Positions 1 through 11,283 are shown, numbered from the stretch's first letter. The stretch: 64,000 nucleotides of DNA from Veillonella criceti (GCF_900460315.1 NZ_UHIO01000001.1:837501-901500); one strand, 5' to 3'. A program made the numbers and translations. Notes: generated from the sequence alone by a model not told the origin.

Positions 1-1267
1 CTCTGATAGATTTTTCATAGATAAGCTGAATCAATGTCAAAGTCATTTCAAAAGATTTATAAAATGAGTCAATTGGCAAAAATTCATATTTAGAGTGAAA
101 GTTTAATGCTCCTGTAAAATAGTTTGGTGTAAGTATTCCTTTTGTGGAAATAAAGGATCCATCGGTACCGCCACGCATAGCAATTGTTTTTGGCGTAATC
201 TTTAAACGATTCATCGCCTCATACACATAATCAATAGCTTTCTTATTTTCTTCAGTTATGGCATCAGCTATATTCCCATAAGTATCACTTAATTCACAGG
301 TAATTGTAGCTCGTGGATACTGGGTCTGTAATTCTTTTACATTATCTTCAATCAACACCTTCTTAGCTTCATATTTTACTTTATCATGATCTCTAATATT
401 TAATGACACAATCGCCGTTGATTGATTAGATTGTATACCTTGGCACCATATATATCCTTCTTTACCTTCTGTACACTCCGGTGTTTCCTCACGATTAAAC
501 ATATTGATAAAATCAACGGCTACTAATGTAGGATTAAGCAGGACACCTTTCGCGCTCATTGGGTGCGCACTTACCCCATGAATCGTTACCTTGCCGCTAC
601 CAGCATTAAACGTTTCATACACAACTTCACCTAATTCACAAGAATCAATCGTATACGCAAAGTCTACAGGAAATCGTTCATACTCCATATTCTTCGAGCC
701 AAATAATCCGCATTCTTCGTCAGGCACGAAGGCTACATAAATATCTCCATGGTACCGCGAAGTATCCTCTATTAAAGTATGTAGTGCCGTCATAATATTA
801 GCAATCGCCGATTTATTATCAGCTCCTAATACGCTCGTACCATCGGAAACAATAATATCTTGCCCTTCATAAGGAGCCAACTCTGGATGCTCATCTCGTT
901 TCATCACAATCGTTTCTACTGTATTTAGTACAATGTCGCCCCCATCATAGTTTCGAATCACTTGTGGATGTACCTTCGGTGATAAACTTACATCGACTGT
1001 ATCCACATGCGCACAAAAACCTACAGCCGGCACGGTTCCTACAAAGTCACTAGGTAAATGAGCTGGTAAACGTCCTGTAAGTACTGCCTTATCACTAACA
1101 TGTAAATCAACTAAGCCTATCGTTTCACACTCTTCACGCAAAAGGTGAATCATGTCCCATTGACTTTCAGTACTAGGAACCACAATACCTCCATTAGGTT
1201 GACTCTGAGATGGTATCTGTACATATTTTAAAAACCGTTCTATCAATTCTTCCCGTTTCAACAACAT
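1..1267 (-). CDS. pepT: Peptidase T (tripeptide aminopeptidase), 3' end cut by window edge
   Basis: Zinc aminopeptidase of the M20 family that removes the N-terminal residue from tripeptides in the cytosol. About 422 codons are visible, close to the usual 405-420 residues, so only the last few may be missing. Seen: the metal-binding AHVDT motif near residues 86-90, a GADNKSA segment near residue 150, and an EECGLFG segment that carries the catalytic and metal-ligand glutamates in this family. The ATG at 1267 has an AAGGAGG ribosome site just upstream. It follows the AbgT transporter gene by about 11 bases, so the two are probably cotranscribed and may import and cleave the same kind of substrate. 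Confidence 0.93.
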   Translation of the reverse strand, partial: MLLKREELIERFLKYVQIPSQSQPNGGIVVPSTESQWDMIHLLREECETIGLVDLHVSDKAVLTGRLPAHLPSDFVGTVPAVGFCAHVDTVDVSLSPKVHPQVIRNYDGGDIVLNTVETIVMKRDEHPELAPYEGQDIIVSDGTSVLGADNKSAIANIMTALHTLIEDTSRYHGDIYVAFVPDEECGLFGSKNMEYERFPVDFAYTIDSCELGEVVYETFNAGSGKVTIHGVSAHPMSAKGVLLNPTLVAVDFINMFNREETPECTEGKEGYIWCQGIQSNQSTAIVSLNIRDHDKVKYEAKKVLIEDNVKELQTQYPRATITCELSDTYGNIADAITEENKKAIDYVYEAMNRLKITPKTIAMRGGTDGSFISTKGILTPNYFTGALNFHSKYEFLPIDSFYKSFEMTLTLIQLIYEKSIR

Positions 1268-1278
1268 GAAAAACCTCC

Positions 1279-2853
1279 TTAGAACATTTGACGTGGATAT
1301 ACATAATCAGCTTGGAAACCAAGCGGAATATTTAGCCACCAGAAAATATATAATACAATCGTCAATGCAATTAATAATGCGATTGTATGTGGCAACATTA
1401 AACTACTCAATGTACCAACACCAGTTTTTTTATAATATTTCTGACAATAAATAATAATGAGTGGATAAAAAGCAAACATTGGCGTACATACGTTAACAGC
1501 CGAGTCACTAATACGAAAGGCCGCTTGTGTTAATTCTGGTGCAATGCCCACTGACATCAACATAGGAACAAAGATTGGCGCTAAAATAGACCACTTAGCC
1601 GAAGCTGATGTAATTAATAAATTAAGTAAACCTACGAACACAATGATACCAAAAATCGTAACTTGTGGTGGTAGTGCAAGCGATTTTAAAAATTCAGCCC
1701 CTGCAATAGCAATTAAAGCCCCTAAATTAGAAGCGCCAAATGCATACATAAACTGAGCAGCAAAGAAATAAAACACGATCAATTGTACTAGTGTATGAGT
1801 AATTTCTTCCATAGATTTAGTGAAATCTTTAGAGTTTTTAAAATTACCACTAATAATCCCATAAACGATACCGGGAATAGCACTTAACAAAAAGATAACA
1901 GCTACAATTGACTGCATAATCGGTGCTTTAAAACTGGCAATATTACCATCGGGATCACGAAGCAATGAATCGGCAGGCATTAAAGCAAGCACTAATCCCG
2001 CCACCATTAATACAAGTACTAAAGAGGAAATATAAAATGCCCTATTTTCTTTAGCCGTTATGGGTTTCATTGCCTCTTCTGATACATCTAAATCAGCGTC
2101 TAGTGGACATGCCTTACGACACCAAGGCTCAGTAATCTTTTCAGTAACCCACCAACAAACAAAAATAACAGGTATGGTTGCCACAACAGAAAAAAAGTAA
2201 TTACATAATACATTTACTTCATACGATGGGTCAATTAATTGAGCCGCCATCTGTGTAAACCCTTGAATCACCGGATCAATCGCTGACGGTGTATAGTTAG
2301 CTGCAAAAGCCCCAGCAATCCCTGCAAACGAAGCTGCTACCCCAGCTAGCGGATGCTTTCCTGAAGCATAAAACAAATACGCAGCAATAGGAATAATAAT
2401 CATATAACCACTATCAGGTGCTAAATGACTCAACATCCCTACTACGATAACAATTGGTGTTAACAAGAACTTAGGTGTAATGACTAATATCTTTTTTAAT
2501 CCTGTATTTATATAGCCAGAACCCTGAGCAATACCAATCCCTAATGTGGCTACTATAACCATACTCAGTGGTGGAAATCCAGCAAAATTTCCCACCATTT
2601 TCGTCATTAAGGTAACCAGCGACTGAGCTGATAACATATTGGTTACCATAATTTCCTTCCCCGTAGTTGGATGAATATAGCCAAAATGCATGGTTGAGAA
2701 AATAGCCGAAACTACACATGTAATAACAAAAGCACCTATAAATAACATTGTAATATCTGGAATCTTGTTTCCCATTCGTTCCAACCAGCCTAAAAAACCG
2801 CCCACAGGCTGCACATCTTTTAGGTTAGGTTGATTAGATGGTTGCATTGCCAT
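1279..2853 (-). CDS. AbgT-family transporter (p-aminobenzoyl-glutamate type)
   Basis: Integral inner-membrane transporter of 524 residues with about a dozen hydrophobic segments, matching the AbgT family in length and N-terminal pattern (a WLERMGNKIPDITMLF-like start, then a long hydrophobic helix). Characterised members import p-aminobenzoyl-glutamate or export sulfonamides; which applies here cannot be read from sequence. The ATG at 2853 has AAAGGGGTG upstream. A good promoter lies about 130 bases upstream, and pepT follows directly. In E. coli abgT sits with abgA/abgB peptidases, so a peptidase partner is consistent, although PepT is a different family. Confidence 0.88.
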   Translation of the reverse strand: MAMQPSNQPNLKDVQPVGGFLGWLERMGNKIPDITMLFIGAFVITCVVSAIFSTMHFGYIHPTTGKEIMVTNMLSAQSLVTLMTKMVGNFAGFPPLSMVIVATLGIGIAQGSGYINTGLKKILVITPKFLLTPIVIVVGMLSHLAPDSGYMIIIPIAAYLFYASGKHPLAGVAASFAGIAGAFAANYTPSAIDPVIQGFTQMAAQLIDPSYEVNVLCNYFFSVVATIPVIFVCWWVTEKITEPWCRKACPLDADLDVSEEAMKPITAKENRAFYISSLVLVLMVAGLVLALMPADSLLRDPDGNIASFKAPIMQSIVAVIFLLSAIPGIVYGIISGNFKNSKDFTKSMEEITHTLVQLIVFYFFAAQFMYAFGASNLGALIAIAGAEFLKSLALPPQVTIFGIIVFVGLLNLLITSASAKWSILAPIFVPMLMSVGIAPELTQAAFRISDSAVNVCTPMFAFYPLIIIYCQKYYKKTGVGTLSSLMLPHTIALLIALTIVLYIFWWLNIPLGFQADYVYPRQMF

Positions 2854-2981
2854 ACAAACACCCCTTTCACCTAATCAGTAAATCCCTTTTTTGTATGCTT
2901 CAAAAATACATAGATTATCCTGACAAGCCTTAAAGACACACCTCCTTTATAGGATTTAGCCTATCTATTCGTATTAACACC

Positions 2982-3010
2982 ATACTAACAATCCTGCTAT
3001 AGAATGTCAA
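2982..3010 (-). promoter_or_regulatory. Promoter of abgT-pepT
   Basis: Read on the minus strand: TTGACA (3005-3010), a 17-base spacer, then TAGTAT (2982-2987). This gives a leader of about 120 bases before the abgT start. Consensus-like housekeeping sigma promoter. Confidence 0.7.
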
Positions 3011-3024
3011 ATGACAGTAAACAT

Positions 3025-3050
3025 TTGTATATAATATATATTGTATACAA
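3025..3050. promoter_or_regulatory. 26-bp near-perfect palindrome upstream of abgT promoter (candidate operator)
   Basis: The half site TTGTATATAATAT is mirrored with one mismatch in 13 (other half, reverse-complemented: TTGTATACAATAT). It lies 14 bases upstream of the abgT -35 and touches the MFS gene terminator. Possible activator or repressor site; AT-rich DNA makes short palindromes common, but a 26-base one is less so. Confidence 0.4.
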
Positions 3051-3083
3051 AAAACTCCGCAAAAGGATATTCCCTTCACGGAG
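3049..3083 (-). terminator. Rho-independent terminator of the MFS gene
   Basis: On the minus strand CTCCG pairs with CGGAG around a second internal stem (AAGGGA/TCCTTT), followed by a run of T. It sits about 60 bases past the MFS stop codon. Confidence 0.75.
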
Positions 3084-3145
3084 CGCATAAATAACTCTAT
3101 AATAGGCTATTCATAACCAAATTTATGCTATATAGCTTATCTCCA

Positions 3146-4342
3146 CTAAATAGCCTTCTTATAAAATTGTTTAACATAGAAATGATAAATAAAAAGTCCT
3201 GCTAGTGCAATACAAGCATTAATTTGATACATCATAGCAAAGCCTACCCAGCCAATCACTAAACTTAAAATAGCTGAACCCAGACCAACACCAATATCGA
3301 GAGATAAGAAATAAGTCGCATTAGCAGCCCCTGCTCGTTCAGCTGAAGCCGCCTGCACACCCAAGGTCTGAAAGGCCGGACTAACAGCCCCATAGCCTAA
3401 ACCAATAATAGGTGCTGACGCAATAACCCACCAAGGGGAACTTGCTAAACTTAAAATTATAATGCCAATAAAATATAATATAAAACCAGGGTAAATTAAA
3501 CTATTAGCTCCCAGCTGATCAAAAGCTCTACCAACCCACGGCCGCGTTACAACAATGATAATAGCAAATAATACAAAGAAGAGACTCGCCATAGTGCCTT
3601 CACCCATTTCAGTCATCATAATGGGAACAAATACGAGGACTCCCGAGTAACTAAAACTAATGAAAACACCAATAATGGCCCAAGGCAAGGTATGTCGTTC
3701 AAAAAAACGGTCAAAGTTCCACGGACGATGTTTTGCCAAACGTGGTAAGGCCAACGTTTCATCAAGTCGTTTACGATTGGCCGCATAAAAACCTAAAAAA
3801 GCACAAACACTGAGGAACATAAAAAAAGCCTCAGTCCCCCACATATCTAATATAGTTAATCCTAAGAAAGGGCCAATAACCATGGCTACATTAACAAATA
3901 CCGAAAAATAGCCAATCCCTTCCCCTTTACGATGTTTAGGTAATACCAATACAGCCACAGCCGCTACAGCCGTAGTACCGATAGCAAATATCATGCCATG
4001 CAACAACCGTAATAGAAAGATTAAATCCATAGACGTTGTAAAATTAAAAGCAATCATGATTAATAAAAAAATACCTGTAGTTAAAAAAAGTATGTTTCGT
4101 TTATCAAACCCGTCAATAATTTCGCCAGCAAACGGACGGCATAAAATCGTCCCTATCTGAAAATACGTCATAGCTAAACCTGCCTGAAAAGCGGTTCCCC
4201 CATAGACAGCGGTAATAATTAATGGCAACCCAGCAATTAATATATACTGACTCATATAAAATAAACAGCTACTTAAGCCACAACCTAAAAATTCAGCAGA
4301 CCAAATTTTGTCCTTAGCTATAGCTTGTTCTGTCTCTTCCAT
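3146..4342 (-). CDS. MFS transporter
   Basis: Major facilitator superfamily permease, 398 residues with about twelve hydrophobic helices, a usual length for drug or metabolite exporters. The loop near residues 60-80 carries a GEIIDGFDKRN-type version of the MFS motif A (G-x3-D-R-x-G-R-like). The substrate is not predictable. The ATG has a strong GAAAGGAGAG site upstream. It is a single-gene unit between the secF terminator and its own terminator at 3049-3083. Confidence 0.85.
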   Translation of the reverse strand: MEETEQAIAKDKIWSAEFLGCGLSSCLFYMSQYILIAGLPLIITAVYGGTAFQAGLAMTYFQIGTILCRPFAGEIIDGFDKRNILFLTTGIFLLIMIAFNFTTSMDLIFLLRLLHGMIFAIGTTAVAAVAVLVLPKHRKGEGIGYFSVFVNVAMVIGPFLGLTILDMWGTEAFFMFLSVCAFLGFYAANRKRLDETLALPRLAKHRPWNFDRFFERHTLPWAIIGVFISFSYSGVLVFVPIMMTEMGEGTMASLFFVLFAIIIVVTRPWVGRAFDQLGANSLIYPGFILYFIGIIILSLASSPWWVIASAPIIGLGYGAVSPAFQTLGVQAASAERAGAANATYFLSLDIGVGLGSAILSLVIGWVGFAMMYQINACIALAGLFIYHFYVKQFYKKAI

Positions 4343-4366
4343 TCCACTCTCTCCTTTCTAAAATGG

Positions 4367-4400
4367 TAAAACACAGTAGTCCGTAGACCACTGTGTTTTT
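4367..4400 (-). terminator. Terminator after secF
   Basis: ACACAGT pairs with ACTGTGT around GTC/GAC, then GTTTTA on the minus strand. It separates the sec/ruv gene block from the MFS gene. Confidence 0.7.
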
Positions 4401-4448
4401 ATCTGCAAAACTTAAATTATAGACAAACCAACATCATCAATGCAAAAA

Positions 4449-5351
4449 TTAATGAGCTTTGGCTGCATTACGAATATCTTTTTTATTGCGACTTTTCCAA
4501 ATAGCCCAGATAGACGTAGCTACACAAATGGAAGAATAAGCCCCACTTACGAAACCTACAATCATACAAAGGGCAAAGTTCTTCGTTGTATCACCACCAA
4601 AGAAGTATAAGGAACAACAAGCAAATAATACCGTAGATAACGTATAACAACTACGGTGAATACTCTGTGCAATACTTGCATTCGCTAAATCAGCAAATGT
4701 ATCAGACCGTTTATGTGTGTGTGTATTTTCACGGATACGGTCAAAAATAACTACCGATTCATTCATAGAATAACCAATTACGGTTAAAATAGCCGCCAAG
4801 AAAGAAGCATCAATTTCTAATTGGAAGAAAGAGAATACCCCCAACACCATAATAAGGTCATGGAAAATAGCCGCCAACGAAGAAAAGGCAATCCGATACT
4901 CAAAGCGGAAGGAAATATACGCAGCCAACACCAAAAAGGCAATAGCTAAGTTAATTAGCGCATGTTCTGTTACTTCAGAACCAATCACAGCCCCTACCGA
5001 TTCTACACGTTTTACTTCGTTAGGACCGATATTTTTATTTAAGCTATCAACGATTGCTGCACTTTCATTAGAATCAAGGTTACGCGTACGAATGATAACA
5101 TCATCACCTTCAGTGGCAGAACTTTCACCAGACAACTGAATAATTGCATTTTCAAGGCCAAATTGTTTTAAATCCTCACGAACTTGAGATACTTGAACAG
5201 GTTGTTCAAAGCGAACTTCTACAATCGTACCGCCTGTATAATCAATGCCCCAGTTAAACCCTTTTACAAAAATAGAGGCTAAACTAGCAATAACCAAGAT
5301 TGAAGACAAAATAAACCACCAGCGATGATGTTTAATAACGTCAAAACGCAT
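4449..5351 (-). CDS. secF: Protein translocase subunit SecF
   Basis: RND-like membrane subunit that works with SecD to drive late steps of Sec translocation using the proton-motive force. 300 residues, about six membrane segments: an N-terminal helix, a periplasmic domain (roughly residues 30-130) with the GIDYTGG motif, then five C-terminal helices including the VIGYSMNESVVIFDRIRE segment typical of SecF. The start overlaps the secD stop (TAATG), so translation is probably coupled. Confidence 0.96.
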   Translation of the reverse strand: MRFDVIKHHRWWFILSSILVIASLASIFVKGFNWGIDYTGGTIVEVRFEQPVQVSQVREDLKQFGLENAIIQLSGESSATEGDDVIIRTRNLDSNESAAIVDSLNKNIGPNEVKRVESVGAVIGSEVTEHALINLAIAFLVLAAYISFRFEYRIAFSSLAAIFHDLIMVLGVFSFFQLEIDASFLAAILTVIGYSMNESVVIFDRIRENTHTHKRSDTFADLANASIAQSIHRSCYTLSTVLFACCSLYFFGGDTTKNFALCMIVGFVSGAYSSICVATSIWAIWKSRNKKDIRNAAKAH

Positions 5352-6607
5352 TATTTTTTGCCTCCTTTCTTATATAACTCCATAGTAGCTGTTGGTGATA
5401 CATTAGCACCATACCAGAATGGATGATTCGTTAAATTACATTCTATGAGCATACGGAGTAAATAACGACTTACAAATACGGCCGTAATCATACTGATTAA
5501 TACCCCTAGCCCTAACGTAACGGCAAAACCACGCACAGGGCCAGACCCAAGAACAAATAAGATAGCCGCCGTAATCATAACGGATACGTTCGCATCCACA
5601 ATCGTTGCAAAAGCACGCCGGAACCCTGACTCCATAGACATGCGTAATGTTTTACCAACTTGAACTTCTTCTTTAAAACGTTCAAAGATAAGGATATTCG
5701 CATCAACGGCAACCCCCATAGAGAGGATGATACCAGCAATACCAGGCAGTGTTAAAGTAGCATCTAAGAAATGTAATACTGCTAACAACGCTAACACATA
5801 AATTAAAAGTGCCATCGTTGCCACAAAGCCAGATACACGATACAACACAAGCATAAAAGCAACAATTAAACCAATACCTACGGCAAAGGCGGTAACAGAC
5901 TTATCTTTAGAGTCTTGACCTAATGTCGGTCCTACTGTACGAACTTCTAAGACATTAACCTTAACTGGCAAGGCCCCTGAACGAAGTAAGATAGCTAAGT
6001 TTTTAGCATCATCTAATGTTTGGCTACCAGTAATAACAGCTTTACCACCAGTAATAGGTTCATTAACAACAGGATTTGTTAATTGTTCCCCATCGAGATA
6101 AATACCAATGTGACGACCTACATTCATGGTCGTTAAATCACCAAATTTCTTGGCCCCTGCGTCAGTAAACTCAATGCCAACCATAAACTGTTTGTTCTGA
6201 CCAATTTGCTCTTTTGCATCTTTTAAATCATTACCAGTTAAATGAACAACACCGTTTTCATCTTTAAATTCCATAACGGCTGTTTTACCAATCGTTTTAA
6301 TCGCTTGATCTGGATCTTTAACACCTGGTAATTCAATAATAATACGTTTTTTGCCTTCACGCTGAATCAATGGTTCAGCTAGGCCCATTTCGTTAATACG
6401 GCGTTCAAGAATTTGACGAGCTCTCTCTACCGCATCATCTGTTACTTTGTTCTCCCCTGCATCTTCTGCTTCAAGAACAATATGCGTACCACCTTGTAAA
6501 TCAAGGCCTTGTTTTATCGATTGAGCTAATGGCCCAATGAAATAGATAAACGCAGCCACAATAATGGCAATGGCCGCAAGAAATTTTGCAAGCGCCTTAC
6601 CGTTCAA
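5351..6607 (-). CDS. secD: Protein translocase subunit SecD (probable TTG start)
   Basis: Larger partner of SecF, 418 residues from the start chosen. Seen: an N-terminal membrane helix, GLDLQGGTHIVLE, a periplasmic P1 region with RRINEMGL and IIIELPGV, and a C-terminal block of helices with GVAVDANILIFERFKEE. No ATG gives a sensible start: both candidates (6643 and 6607) are TTG. The one at 6607 has an AAGGAGGGGG site at the right distance and gives an N-terminus that runs straight into the first helix. Shorter than SecD of E. coli because the periplasmic domain is compact, as in other Firmicutes. Confidence 0.94.
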   Translation of the reverse strand: MNGKALAKFLAAIAIIVAAFIYFIGPLAQSIKQGLDLQGGTHIVLEAEDAGENKVTDDAVERARQILERRINEMGLAEPLIQREGKKRIIIELPGVKDPDQAIKTIGKTAVMEFKDENGVVHLTGNDLKDAKEQIGQNKQFMVGIEFTDAGAKKFGDLTTMNVGRHIGIYLDGEQLTNPVVNEPITGGKAVITGSQTLDDAKNLAILLRSGALPVKVNVLEVRTVGPTLGQDSKDKSVTAFAVGIGLIVAFMLVLYRVSGFVATMALLIYVLALLAVLHFLDATLTLPGIAGIILSMGVAVDANILIFERFKEEVQVGKTLRMSMESGFRRAFATIVDANVSVMITAAILFVLGSGPVRGFAVTLGLGVLISMITAVFVSRYLLRMLIECNLTNHPFWYGANVSPTATMELYKKGGKK

Positions 6608-6646
6608 AATATGCCCCCTCCTTAATCCACTTAGGGTCAACAACGA

Positions 6647-7210
6647 CTAAAAAAATTGTAAACTTCGTGCATCCGTAATTAAAGCACCTAATCGCTTATC
6701 GTGAACATCCATGGGAATTGATTCCGACACAACTTGTATGTCCCAAGCAACACCCACACAACGTTCAGTAGCTACCTCCGCTAGAAATCGATCATAATAA
6801 CCAGCTCCCATCCCCATGCGGCCACCGGCTATATCAAAGGCGACGCCGGGCACAAGAATTAAATCTAAGTCTGTTGGTGCAATGCAATTATAAGGTTCTT
6901 GTGGTATACGAATCCGTAAAACACCTACTGAAACAGCATCTAAACTTATTAGTTCAGCTGCTACCATTTCCGTTTTACTAATACATACTGGTACATATAC
7001 TTTTTTACCAGCTGCTAAGGCTTGCTCAATCAGACTATCTAGATTAGCCTCTTTCGGCATCGCCAAATAGGCCATTATAGTCTGTGCGTTTTGATACACT
7101 TCACTAGACATAATCCGTTCACAAAGAGACTTTGCACGTTCCTTACATTCTGCCTCAGACATGGCTTGGCGCCTTGCTTTAAAAGCAAGGCGCATCGTTT
7201 GCTTATCCAT
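6647..7210 (-). CDS. 5-formyltetrahydrofolate cyclo-ligase
   Basis: ATP-dependent cytosolic enzyme that converts 5-formyl-THF to 5,10-methenyl-THF and so rescues folate. Roughly 187 residues, a normal family length. The N-terminal K-x-R-x3-R pattern and the C-terminal GMGAGYYDRFL motif, which binds the folate substrate, are clear. The ATG at 7210 begins one base after the yajC stop (TAATATG), which suggests coupled translation. A frame-compatible ATG at 7237 would overlap yajC and lacks a ribosome site. The gene lies between yajC and secD, an unusual place for a folate gene, but the reading is firm. Confidence 0.92.
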   Translation of the reverse strand: MDKQTMRLAFKARRQAMSEAECKERAKSLCERIMSSEVYQNAQTIMAYLAMPKEANLDSLIEQALAAGKKVYVPVCISKTEMVAAELISLDAVSVGVLRIRIPQEPYNCIAPTDLDLILVPGVAFDIAGGRMGMGAGYYDRFLAEVATERCVGVAWDIQVVSESIPMDVHDKRLGALITDARSLQFF

Positions 7211-7211
7211 A

Positions 7212-7493
7212 TTATTTGTCATCTTTGCCAAGCACATGAGCTACACTGGAACGAGCCAATTTAATTTCGACTTTTTCCGCAATTTGAAGCATAATTACTT
7301 CATCAGTCAAAGAATTAATAGTACCGTAAATACCACCAATTGTTACAATTTTTTGACCTTTTTTCAAGCTATTTAAAAGTTCATTACGAGCTTTTTGTTG
7401 CTTTTTCTGTGGACGATATAAAAGGAAATAAAAAATTACTACCATTAACAAAATCGGCCAACCAGCTTGAAATAATTGTTCTAAATCTGCCAC
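7212..7493 (-). CDS. yajC: Preprotein translocase subunit YajC
   Basis: Small single-pass membrane protein of the SecDF-YajC complex, 93 residues. One N-terminal helix is followed by FLLYRPQKKQQK and a C-terminal domain with G-x-I-V-T-I-G-G-I-Y-G, the family signature. Found in the usual neighbourhood of tgt and secDF. Confidence 0.95.
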   Translation of the reverse strand: MADLEQLFQAGWPILLMVVIFYFLLYRPQKKQQKARNELLNSLKKGQKIVTIGGIYGTINSLTDEVIMLQIAEKVEIKLARSSVAHVLGKDDK

Positions 7494-7547
7494 TTTGAGT
7501 CACCTCCATAAACCAACACATCTATCTCATTCAACGTCGTAAGCCCC

Positions 7548-8675
<1,128 letters not shown>

Positions 8676-8762
8676 CTATAGCTAATTGTAACCTATCAAG
8701 TAATTATTATAACACAATTTACCATGCATACCTAGATGTTTCTCATCTAACAAACCCATTCC

Positions 8763-9785
8763 TTATCGTATAAACATGGCATCACCAAAGCTAAAGAAGC
8801 GATACCGTTCCTTAACAGCTTCTTCATAGGCTTTTAGACAATGTTCACGGCCAGCTAATGCACTGATGAGCATCAATAATGTGGATTGCGGTAAATGGAA
8901 ATTGGTAATCAGTGCATCTACCATTTTATATTCATAACCAGGGTAAATAAAAATTTGAGTCCAATCATGTCCAGCTTGTAATACTCCATTTTTAGTAGCC
9001 GATTCTAAAGTACGCACTGACGTTGTCCCTACCGCAATAATCCGCTTACCAGCTTGTCGAGCCTCATTGATAGTCTTTGCCGTTTCAGCAGTTACAACAT
9101 AATATTCACTATGCATTTCATGATCTTCAATAGTATCAACTGACACAGGTCGGAAAGTACCTAACCCCACATGAAGTGTTACAAAAGCTAAGGTTACGCC
9201 TTTGGCCTTAATACGTTCTAATAACTCAGGCGTAAAATGTAAACCCGCTGTAGGCGCTGCCGCCGATCCTTTTTCACGAGCATAGACCGTCTGATAGCGG
9301 TCTTTATCTGCTAACTTTTCATGAATATATGGAGGTAAAGGCATTTCACCAATTTCTTGAATAATATCATCAAAAACACCTTGTGCCTCAAACTGAATAA
9401 TACGTCCACCAAAACTCGTTTTATCAACTACAAGCCCCGTCAAACGATCATCAAAAACCAACTCTTGACCAACGGGACATTTTTTACCAGGCTTTACCAA
9501 GCATTCCCACTTATTATCACCACAAGGTGTCAATAATAACACCTCTACCTTACCACCGCTACCCTTGCGATGGCCATACAGGCGAGCTGGAATGACTTTA
9601 GTATCATTAAATACAAGAACATCATTATCAGTCAATTCATCTAAAATATCATAAAAATGTTCTTTATGACTAAGAGCTCCCGTCACTTTATCCAATGTCA
9701 TCAAACGTGACGTATCACGTGGTTCTACGGGATGTTGTGCTATCAACTCTTCCGGTAATTCATAATCAAAATCTGTTACCTGCAT
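8763..9785 (-). CDS. queA: S-adenosylmethionine:tRNA ribosyltransferase-isomerase
   Basis: Transfers and rearranges the ribosyl moiety of SAM onto preQ1-modified tRNA to give epoxyqueuosine. 340 residues from the ATG at 9785, which has GAAGG upstream; a GTG six codons earlier is less likely. Seen: the N-terminal [15 protein letters not shown] signature, [22 protein letters not shown] and the C-terminal [16 protein letters not shown]. Together with tgt it makes the queuosine pathway branch of this operon. Confidence 0.97.
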   Translation of the reverse strand: MQVTDFDYELPEELIAQHPVEPRDTSRLMTLDKVTGALSHKEHFYDILDELTDNDVLVFNDTKVIPARLYGHRKGSGGKVEVLLLTPCGDNKWECLVKPGKKCPVGQELVFDDRLTGLVVDKTSFGGRIIQFEAQGVFDDIIQEIGEMPLPPYIHEKLADKDRYQTVYAREKGSAAAPTAGLHFTPELLERIKAKGVTLAFVTLHVGLGTFRPVSVDTIEDHEMHSEYYVVTAETAKTINEARQAGKRIIAVGTTSVRTLESATKNGVLQAGHDWTQIFIYPGYEYKMVDALITNFHLPQSTLLMLISALAGREHCLKAYEEAVKERYRFFSFGDAMFIR

Positions 9786-9816
9786 GGTAAACCTTCTTTC
9801 CACTCTTAATATGCTT

Positions 9817-11283
9817 TTAATATTCTTTTTCTACTGAAACGCCTGTATAATAATGTTTCAAAATTTGTTTATAGTAATCGTTAGCTTTGGCTGGCGCCTT
9901 AGCCGCCATTGCCGCTGCGCCCCACTGAGATAGGCCTAAACCATGCCCCCAGCCATACCCACGGATGCTTACCGTATCACTTGCTTTCTTAAATGTATGG
10001 TACGCTTTAGGCTTTTTAAAACTATCTGCTGTAGCCGGTGCTTTAACATTTACATAAAAATCAAATAAAGTCGATTTAAGACCAAAGATTTTCATAATTG
10101 TATCGCCACTCAAAGTAAAGGATTTCTTAGACCCAATAAACTGAGCCGTTAACACACGCCCTGACACACCACGATCAGCTTGTTGCATAGGTCGTTTCCG
10201 TAATGTACTTATTTTAATCTCTTTTAACGTGCCCATATCCTTACCTGCGGCTTTCAATTTTTGCTCCATAGCGGAACGAGTTAACTTCACCGTCCAAGCG
10301 GAACTATCACCATGTTGTGCATAGTCCTTAACACCACGCAAATAAGGTACTACACTGCCCCATACATTTTCACTATTTTCAGTATAACCACCACCATCAG
10401 CATGGAAAAAGGCTTCTATTAATTGCCCTTTGTATTTTATTACCATACCTTTAGTCGCATCTACAGCCTTACTAGTGCTAACAAACTCAGCCGCTTGTCC
10501 ATTATACACCTGATGATTGGTATTTGGTTGCACATCATAGGCTTTATTAGTACTTCGTTGCCTATTATACAAAGCATACGTACGCGCAGCTACCGCTTGT
10601 GCTTTTAAGGCTTCTTGTGGCCAACTAGGTACAACTTCAGCAGGCACTACACCATATAAGTATTCTTCTAAATCCACTTCATTAATAAGCATCATCGCCC
10701 CCGAAGAAGTAGGTACGACTTTTATAGCGCCTCGATACGGTTTACTATCCACAGTTACAGTACCTGGGGTATTGCCTTGCCACGATTTAATATACACACC
10801 ACCATCTACCGCTTTACCATTAACAGTAATTTTATGATTCTTCACCGCTACCACTACGGCATCACCAGCGGTAACCTTAGGTAAGGCTGATTTATTTAAT
10901 GCATATACAGCCATCTTGCCACTACCCGCTGCTACCCATGAACTATTCCGAGTTCCAAGTAACACTCGAATATCAGGAATTTGTGCCTCTACACCTTCTG
11001 AAAAAGCAGGTACTTTTGAAACTTTTGAAACTTTTGAAGTTTTTGTAATTGTTGGAGTTTTTGGAGTTGTTGCCGTATTTTTTGTAATTGTCTGTGACTT
11101 ACCCGAATGTATTACAGCCGTAGTTTTAGTCGTAGTCGCTGTAGCCATTGTAGCTGTTGAAGTCGTACTAGAATTACCTTCTTTTGTCACCGTAATCATA
11201 GCCGCATCAGCTACCGCACCATACATAAGGACGGAGGTAAGTAATGTCGTCGCCACTACGCCTCGCCAATGTTTACTTATCAT
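9817..11283 (-). CDS. SpoIID/LytB domain protein (secreted)
   Basis: Secreted or envelope-bound protein, 488 residues. A signal peptide (residues 1-28, ending ADAA) is followed by a Thr/Lys-rich low-complexity stretch (about 35-90) and then the SpoIID domain, recognised by [30 protein letters not shown] and [15 protein letters not shown]-type segments. SpoIID cleaves glycan strands during engulfment in spore formers; homologues in non-sporulating bacteria act in cell-wall remodelling. Its start overlaps the ruvB stop (ATGA), so it is cotranslated with the ruv operon. The linker DNA contains short 9-base repeats that keep the frame. Confidence 0.88.
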   Translation of the reverse strand: MISKHWRGVVATTLLTSVLMYGAVADAAMITVTKEGNSSTTSTATMATATTTKTTAVIHSGKSQTITKNTATTPKTPTITKTSKVSKVSKVPAFSEGVEAQIPDIRVLLGTRNSSWVAAGSGKMAVYALNKSALPKVTAGDAVVVAVKNHKITVNGKAVDGGVYIKSWQGNTPGTVTVDSKPYRGAIKVVPTSSGAMMLINEVDLEEYLYGVVPAEVVPSWPQEALKAQAVAARTYALYNRQRSTNKAYDVQPNTNHQVYNGQAAEFVSTSKAVDATKGMVIKYKGQLIEAFFHADGGGYTENSENVWGSVVPYLRGVKDYAQHGDSSAWTVKLTRSAMEQKLKAAGKDMGTLKEIKISTLRKRPMQQADRGVSGRVLTAQFIGSKKSFTLSGDTIMKIFGLKSTLFDFYVNVKAPATADSFKKPKAYHTFKKASDTVSIRGYGWGHGLGLSQWGAAAMAAKAPAKANDYYKQILKHYYTGVSVEKEY

